NCBI GenBank assembly: GCA_051531935.1
Contig: JAOPTR010000018.1
Span: 124,001 to 188,000 of the forward strand
DNA from: OCS116 sp051531935
GTDB taxonomy: Bacteria > Pseudomonadota > Alphaproteobacteria > Rhizobiales > OSC116
Reading direction: 5' to 3'
Length of the DNA: 64,000 nt
Of this stretch, positions 59,529 to 64,000 are shown one piece after another. Both the position numbers and the translations under genes were made by a program. Every line of letters begins with the position of its first letter. The first letter of the stretch is position 1. The notes beneath the pieces were generated by a model. That model was not told the DNA's origin and ran no database searches. It saw only the letters and a list, made by a program, of their open reading frames with translations.

Positions 59529-60911
59529 ATGTCGAAATTATCATGTATTTCGCCCATTGATGGCAGTGTTTATACCGAACGAGATATTCAATCTGTAAGC
59601 GAAGTTAAGGCAATTGTTGCCAAAGCGCGCGATGCCCAAAAGCTATGGGCCGAAGTTGACGTTGCTGATCGGGTTAAGATTGTGGATGCAGCGATTAATG
59701 CGCTTGAAGTTATGAATGGCGAAATTGTTATTGAGCTTGCGCACCTGATGGGACGACCTGTGCGCTATGGTGGTGAAATTGGTGGCGTTAAAGAACGTGC
59801 TTTTCATATGTCATCAATCGGCCAAGCAACTTTGCAACCGACTGTTATTGAAAATAGTGATGAATTTAACCGCTATATTGCGAAAGAGCCTGTGAGTGTG
59901 GTGCTGACCATTGCGCCGTGGAATTACCCATTTCTAACGGCTGTGAATAGCATGATACCTGCTTTGGTTGCAGGTAATGCGGTGGTGTTGAAGCATTCTA
60001 CACAAACCATCACCGCGGGTGAATATTTCGCAAAGGCCTTTGCCATTGCGGGTTTGCCTGATGGATTATTTTCCACTATTTTTGTATCGCATGATGTAAG
60101 CAATGATTTGATAGAATCTAGAACATTTGATTATATTAGTTTTACGGGTTCTGTTGGTGGTGGCAAGCAGGTAGAACGTGCGGCTGCTGGCACATTTGTG
60201 GGTGTGGGTTTAGAATTAGGTGGTAAAGACCCTGGTTATGTGCGTGCCGATGCAAATTTAGATGCCGCGGTGGATACACTTATTGACGGTGCCATGTTTA
60301 ACAGTGGCCAATGTTGTTGTGGTATTGAACGCATTTATGTGCATGAAAGCTTGTTTGAAGAATTTGTTGCCAAAGCCAAAACCATTGTTGATGGCTATAC
60401 ATTGGGTAACCCATTGGATGAAGCCACAACTTTAGGTCCTATGGCCAATAAGCGGTTTGCTGATGAGGTGAGGGCACAAATATCTGAAGCGTTGGATGCA
60501 GGCGCGACTTCGGTAATTGACCGCACAAAATTTACCCGTGATACAGGTGATGATGCCTATTTAGCACCCGAAATTTTGATCAATGTCGATCACAGCATGC
60601 GGGTTATGAAAGATGAGAGCTTTGGCCCTGTTGTGGGTATTATGAAAGTTTCATCCGACGAAGAAGCGATTAGACTGATGAATGACAGCGAATTTGGTTT
60701 AACGGCTTCTATTTGGACTGCTGATGTTGATGCCGCAGAGAAAATCGGCCGCCAGATTGAAACAGGCACAATTTATATGAATAGGTGTGATTATTTGGAC
60801 CCTGCATTATGTTGGACAGGCTGCAAAGACACTGGCCGCGGTATATCGCTATCGGCATTTGGTTATGACAGTGTAACCCGCGCAAAATCATATCATCTTA
60901 AAAAGAAATAA
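59529..60911 (+). CDS. Aldehyde dehydrogenase family protein
   Basis: From ATG 59529 (AAAGGAAGATAA) it has 460 residues. The ALDH features are APWNYPFLTAVNSMIPALVAGNAVVLKHS, FTGSVGGGKQVERAA (NAD loop), the general-base Glu in GVGLELGGKDPGYV, the catalytic Cys in NSGQCCCGIERIYVHESLF and ESFGPVVGIMKV. It should oxidise the (gamma-glutamyl-)amino aldehyde to the acid, as PuuC or IpuI-type enzymes do. The position between ligase and alcohol dehydrogenase supports that order. Confidence 0.92.
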   Translation: MSKLSCISPIDGSVYTERDIQSVSEVKAIVAKARDAQKLWAEVDVADRVKIVDAAINALEVMNGEIVIELAHLMGRPVRYGGEIGGVKERAFHMSSIGQATLQPTVIENSDEFNRYIAKEPVSVVLTIAPWNYPFLTAVNSMIPALVAGNAVVLKHSTQTITAGEYFAKAFAIAGLPDGLFSTIFVSHDVSNDLIESRTFDYISFTGSVGGGKQVERAAAGTFVGVGLELGGKDPGYVRADANLDAAVDTLIDGAMFNSGQCCCGIERIYVHESLFEEFVAKAKTIVDGYTLGNPLDEATTLGPMANKRFADEVRAQISEALDAGATSVIDRTKFTRDTGDDAYLAPEILINVDHSMRVMKDESFGPVVGIMKVSSDEEAIRLMNDSEFGLTASIWTADVDAAEKIGRQIETGTIYMNRCDYLDPALCWTGCKDTGRGISLSAFGYDSVTRAKSYHLKKK

Positions 60912-60931
60912 AGACAGTAGAAAGCTAGATT

Positions 60932-62092
60932 ATGGAATATTTTGGTAATTGGGGATACCCAACGCAGATTAAATTTGGCAATGGTCGTATTAAAGAACTT
61001 GCCGAAACTTGTTTGGCAAATGGGATTAAGCGCCCCTTATTGGTAACTGATAAGGGCTTGGCAGCTTTGCCAATCACTTTAAACACGATGGATATATTGG
61101 CTGCAGGCGGCGTGCGCGCTGCTTTGTTTAGCGATGTTGACCCAAACCCTAACGAAAAAAATATGCAAGATGGCGTTGCTGCATTTAATGCAGGTGACCA
61201 TGATGGTGTGATCGCATTTGGCGGTGGTTCTGGCCTTGACCTTGGTAAAATGGTTGCATTGATGGCGGGACAAGAACTCAAAGCACCTTTGAATAGTGTT
61301 TGGGACTTAGAAGATGTGGATGATTGGTATACGCGCGCAAATGCCGATGCAATCTACCCCGTAATTGCTGTACCAACAACAGCCGGCACCGGCTCGGAAG
61401 TTGGTCGTGCAGGTGTCTTGACTGACAGCGAAACGGAAACCAAGAAAATTATTTTTCATCCCAAACTAATGCCTGTTACAGTTATTTGTGACCCCGAACT
61501 AACAGTGGGCATGCCGCCTATGATTACAGCAGGTACGGGCATGGATGCGTTTGCACATTGTTTGGAAGCTTATTGTAGCCCCCATTATCATCCGATGAGC
61601 CAAGGTATTGCACTTGAGGGTATGCGTTTGGTGAAAAATAACTTGCTTAATGTTTACAAAGACGGCACCGACCTTGTTGGCCGTGCCGAGATGATGAGTG
61701 CTGCGGCCATGGGCGCTACAGCTTTTCAAAAAGGCTTAGGTGCAATCCATGCATTATCGCATCCAATTGGCGCCGTTTATCATACCCATCATGGCACAAC
61801 CAATGCCGTTGTTATGCAGCCAGTGTTGAATTATAACCGTTCTTATATTGAACCTCGTATAGAAGAAGCTGCAGCTTATTTAGGCATATCTGGCGGATTT
61901 AATGGGTTTTATGATTATGTTGGCGAATTAAATAATGCACTCAATATACCTAAGAATTTAGGCGAATTGGGTGTCGATATAAACGACATTGACCGTTTAG
62001 CAGCCATGGCATTATTAGACCCTAGCACTGGTGGTAATCCAATTACCATGACGCTTGAAAATACAAAGCAGCTTTTGAAAAACTGCTTCTAA
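60932..62092 (+). CDS. Iron-containing alcohol dehydrogenase
   Basis: A 386-residue group III ADH: FGGGSGLDLGKMVALMAG (dinucleotide loop), VPTTAGTGSEVGRAGVLTD, and metal-binding residues in TGMDAFAHCLEAYCSPHYHP and GLGAIHALSHPIGAVYHTHHGTTNAVVMQPVLNYN. It oxidises a primary alcohol to the aldehyde with NAD. As the last gene in the operon it implies that the imported amine carries a hydroxyl group, that is, an amino alcohol (inference). There is a 20-bp gap from the aldehyde dehydrogenase. Confidence 0.92.
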   Translation: MEYFGNWGYPTQIKFGNGRIKELAETCLANGIKRPLLVTDKGLAALPITLNTMDILAAGGVRAALFSDVDPNPNEKNMQDGVAAFNAGDHDGVIAFGGGSGLDLGKMVALMAGQELKAPLNSVWDLEDVDDWYTRANADAIYPVIAVPTTAGTGSEVGRAGVLTDSETETKKIIFHPKLMPVTVICDPELTVGMPPMITAGTGMDAFAHCLEAYCSPHYHPMSQGIALEGMRLVKNNLLNVYKDGTDLVGRAEMMSAAAMGATAFQKGLGAIHALSHPIGAVYHTHHGTTNAVVMQPVLNYNRSYIEPRIEEAAAYLGISGGFNGFYDYVGELNNALNIPKNLGELGVDINDIDRLAAMALLDPSTGGNPITMTLENTKQLLKNCF

Positions 62093-62213
62093 CAGTATTG
62101 CCACATTATGAGCTAATTTCGCAAATATGAATATAACATAACAAGCCGTTCAGTTTTAATTCAGCTTAAATGAGTTATTGTTTGGCATTGGATGATAACC
62201 CCGAGGGATATTT

Positions 62214-63284
62214 ATGTTTTTACGAAATAAGATTATATTTGCATCTGTCGCTGTGTTTAGCATGTTGGCCGGCACAATTGCCGCCCATGCAGGCGCAGCA
62301 CAAGCCACCACTGCCGTTAATGTACGCTCTGGCCCAGGAACTAATTTTCAGGTTTTAGACAGGCTGAAGGCACAGGAAAAAGTTGATGCGACTGAATGCC
62401 ACCAGAGAAAATGGTGTTATGTTAAACATCAAGGTATAAATGGATGGGTGAGCATTAAATATTTAACAGCGGTGCGAACCTCGCGATCTCATCGCGGAAG
62501 AAATTGTAAATTTGTATTCAAATTAGATAAGAGAGGCCCAACCTTTAATACAGAATGTGAAGCCCCACAAAACCTAGATAATTTTGGCCAAGGCCCCGAA
62601 GAAAATGACGTTCAAGGGTTTAGAATAAATAACCGCGCTGCTGCGACGGCTTGTTTTTATACTGGGATTAATTATTCTGGCACCGAGGCATGTATCGGCG
62701 CCTCTAATCATAAGAATTTACGGGGCATGAATGATAGTTTTGCATCTCTACGCCTGTATAATGGAGCTGCGGCAAAACTTTGTACTGGCCATTCATTTAG
62801 AGGTAAGTGCAGAACCTTTACTAAAGACCGTGCCAATTTACCAAAAGACACTAACAAAAAAGCATCATCTGCAATGATATTTGCTCAGTTTCAACAAGCT
62901 GTCGTAAAACCAAAACTTCCAAACGAGAGTAAACCCATTACCAAAAAATTAGGTGGTAAAGCCATTTTGAGGGCGAGCCAAAGGTTTGATTTGGACACGG
63001 GCAAAATTGGCCGGCTTGGTGCAGATGTACAATATGCCCGCACAAGTGATGGCCGCACATATCTTCGCACTGTAAATGGTGCAGAAATCGCGCTTATAAG
63101 TAAACGTAGAGTTGGTTTCAGAGGTTGTCGTGCTGCTGTTTATGACATTAGCACTCTCAGCCAAAGCCAAATGCCTAAAGGTTCTTACCTATGCGTAAAA
63201 ACCAGCGAAGGCCGTATTGCACAGGTGCAAATTGGTAATATTTCGAATTCGAGAATTGATTTGAATTTTTCTACATATAAATAA
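62214..63284 (+). CDS. Secreted SH3b and beta/gamma-crystallin-like protein
   Basis: The 356-residue protein has a signal peptide (ASVAVFSMLAGTIAAHA-GA). It is followed by a bacterial SH3 domain (TAVNVRSGPGTNFQVLDRLKAQEKVDATEC...WCYVKHQGINGWVSIKYL, residues ~30-88). Around residues 140-225 is a beta/gamma-crystallin or I36-inhibitor-like module (CFYTGINYSGTEACIGASN, MNDSFASLRLYN, CTGHSFRGKCRTF). The C-terminal third has no recognised domain. It is probably an envelope protein binding peptidoglycan or Ca. It is monocistronic with GAGGGATATTT before ATG 62214 and a strong terminator after. Confidence 0.87.
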   Translation: MFLRNKIIFASVAVFSMLAGTIAAHAGAAQATTAVNVRSGPGTNFQVLDRLKAQEKVDATECHQRKWCYVKHQGINGWVSIKYLTAVRTSRSHRGRNCKFVFKLDKRGPTFNTECEAPQNLDNFGQGPEENDVQGFRINNRAAATACFYTGINYSGTEACIGASNHKNLRGMNDSFASLRLYNGAAAKLCTGHSFRGKCRTFTKDRANLPKDTNKKASSAMIFAQFQQAVVKPKLPNESKPITKKLGGKAILRASQRFDLDTGKIGRLGADVQYARTSDGRTYLRTVNGAEIALISKRRVGFRGCRAAVYDISTLSQSQMPKGSYLCVKTSEGRIAQVQIGNISNSRIDLNFSTYK

Positions 63285-63296
63285 GTGACTGAATAC

Positions 63297-63339
63297 AAAC
63301 GGCGCGCATATAAAAACAATATGTGCGCCGTTTGATATT
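63297..63339. terminator. Strong terminator after SH3b protein gene
   Basis: A 15-bp stem with one wobble, AAACGGCGCGCATAT (63297-63311) with ATATGTGCGCCGTTT (63319-63333), 7-nt loop, then TGATATTTATTT. Terminal A/T runs make it usable on both strands. Confidence 0.85.
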
Positions 63340-63400
63340 TATTTCTAATCAGAAATAAGCTAATGTCGATCATGTTTTTTGATGTTAAAGGCTTACTTCT

Positions 63401-64000
63401 ATGAATAATGATAGATATTCTCGCCAAATCCAAGTGACTGGGTTTGGGGACCAAGGCCAGAATGAATTACAAAATTCTAAAATTTTAGTGGTTGGTGCAG
63501 GGGGCTTAGGTGCTGCTTGTTTGCCATATCTGGCAGGTGCAGGTGTTGGGCAAATTAGCATTATCGATGCCGATATTGTAGAGCTATCTAATTTACACCG
63601 CCAAGTTTTATATGATGAGCGTGATCTTGGATTGTTTAAAGCCGAAGTTGCACAAAATAAACTTAGCGCCCAAAATTCTCAAATATCCGTAGAGGCGATG
63701 GTTGCAAAATTAGGCGCCCACAATGCTGATGATATGGCACAAAATTTTGATCTTGTTGTTGATTGCACGGATAACTACAATGCTAAATATGCCATAAATG
63801 ATGCTTGCGAAAAAGCAGGAATCCCTATGGTTTCAGCATCTATCGAAGGCATGTCTGGTTATTTAGGGGTGTTTGGCGGAGGCGATTATTTAAACTATCG
63901 GGCTTTGTTTCATGAGCCATCATTAAATGCATTAAATTGTGCGGATAGTGGCGTTTTAGGTACTGTTGCAGGCATGTTTGGCCTTTTGCAGGCACATGAA
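63401..64000 (+). CDS. ThiF/MoeB/HesA-family adenylyltransferase, 3' end beyond window
   Basis: 200 codons are visible from ATG 63401 to the window edge. RYSRQIQVTGFGDQGQNELQNSKILVVGAGGLGAACLPYLAGAGVGQISIIDADIVELSNLHRQVLY is the E1-like nucleotide-binding core, and DLVVDCTDNYNAKYAINDACEKAGIPMVSASI is the second core motif. These enzymes adenylate the C-terminal Gly-Gly of ThiS or MoaD for sulfur transfer in thiamine or molybdopterin synthesis. ThiF and MoeB cannot be told apart from this part. Confidence 0.92.
   Translation, partial: MNNDRYSRQIQVTGFGDQGQNELQNSKILVVGAGGLGAACLPYLAGAGVGQISIIDADIVELSNLHRQVLYDERDLGLFKAEVAQNKLSAQNSQISVEAMVAKLGAHNADDMAQNFDLVVDCTDNYNAKYAINDACEKAGIPMVSASIEGMSGYLGVFGGGDYLNYRALFHEPSLNALNCADSGVLGTVAGMFGLLQAHE

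Noticed and set aside
1..64000. CRISPR arrays, tRNA/rRNA genes, complete insertion sequences, prophage genes.
   Set aside because: I looked for regular direct repeats, clover-leaf or rRNA signatures and transposase or phage structural genes, and saw none.

Overview
The window is a low-GC (about 40% by eye) alphaproteobacterial chromosome segment. The signs are three TRAP transporter loci, a double-length ProW-type permease, a dimethylglycine-dehydrogenase-like fusion, a hydroxycinnamate operon of the Agrobacterium/roseobacter kind, and an apparent 'cuckoo'-type sRNA with CCTCCC hairpin loops, a family described mainly from Rhizobiales and Rhodobacterales. A marine Hyphomicrobiales/Rhodobacterales-like heterotroph fits best. 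The taxon is inferred, not shown. I saw no tRNA, rRNA or CRISPR array.

Layout. 1-2.7 kb: a LysR regulator (cut by the window edge), an old-yellow-enzyme reductase and a GntR regulator with two winged-helix domains in tandem. 2.9-10.2 kb: a one-way cluster of NCS1 permease, amidase, polysaccharide-deacetylase-fold hydrolase, a 106-residue MCGLCG protein, a CobW GTPase, a solute-binding-fold protein without signal peptide, and an AEC transporter. This is the best candidate for an undescribed pathway. 11-14.8 kb: an island relic with a frameshifted DUF6499/DUF2285 regulator, the sRNA, a 142-bp nested inverted repeat just before ardA, and a ParB-like gene. A second 78-bp scrap of the DUF6499 gene lies at 25.4 kb. 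16.4-23.1 kb: a hydroxycinnamate (ferulate/coumarate) degradation locus of beta-ketoacyl-CoA hydrolase, CoA ligase, SDR, enoyl-CoA hydratase, MarR regulator and orphan TRAP binding protein. Three matching GTCCA-N4-TGGAC operators mark its transcription units. 23.5-31 kb: accessory genes, including a deletion scar that removed the 5' halves of two divergent genes, and a pair of Cys-rich pentapeptide-repeat proteins.

31-39.5 kb: a DeoR-controlled glycine-betaine-type ABC importer, a choline-kinase-like phosphotransferase and a dimethylglycine/sarcosine-dehydrogenase-like flavoprotein. 39.5-43.7 kb: mixed single genes (DUF1801, TrhA/hemolysin III, flippase, SDR, dienelactone hydrolase). 43.8-53.2 kb: a complete hexuronate route (UxaC, UxuB, UxuA, KdgK, Eda) with its own TRAP importer and GntR/FCD regulator; both operon heads share the 10-mer GTATGGTAGT. 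53.3-62.1 kb: an RpiR-regulated locus of N-formylglutamate-amidohydrolase-like protein, TRAP importer, glutamine-synthetase-like ligase, aldehyde dehydrogenase and iron alcohol dehydrogenase. It looks like a gamma-glutamylation route for an amine or amino alcohol. The window ends with a secreted SH3b/beta-gamma-crystallin-like protein and a truncated ThiF/MoeB gene.

Three of the imported-substrate loci carry a strong hairpin just after the binding-protein gene, which probably lets the binding protein accumulate above its membrane subunits.
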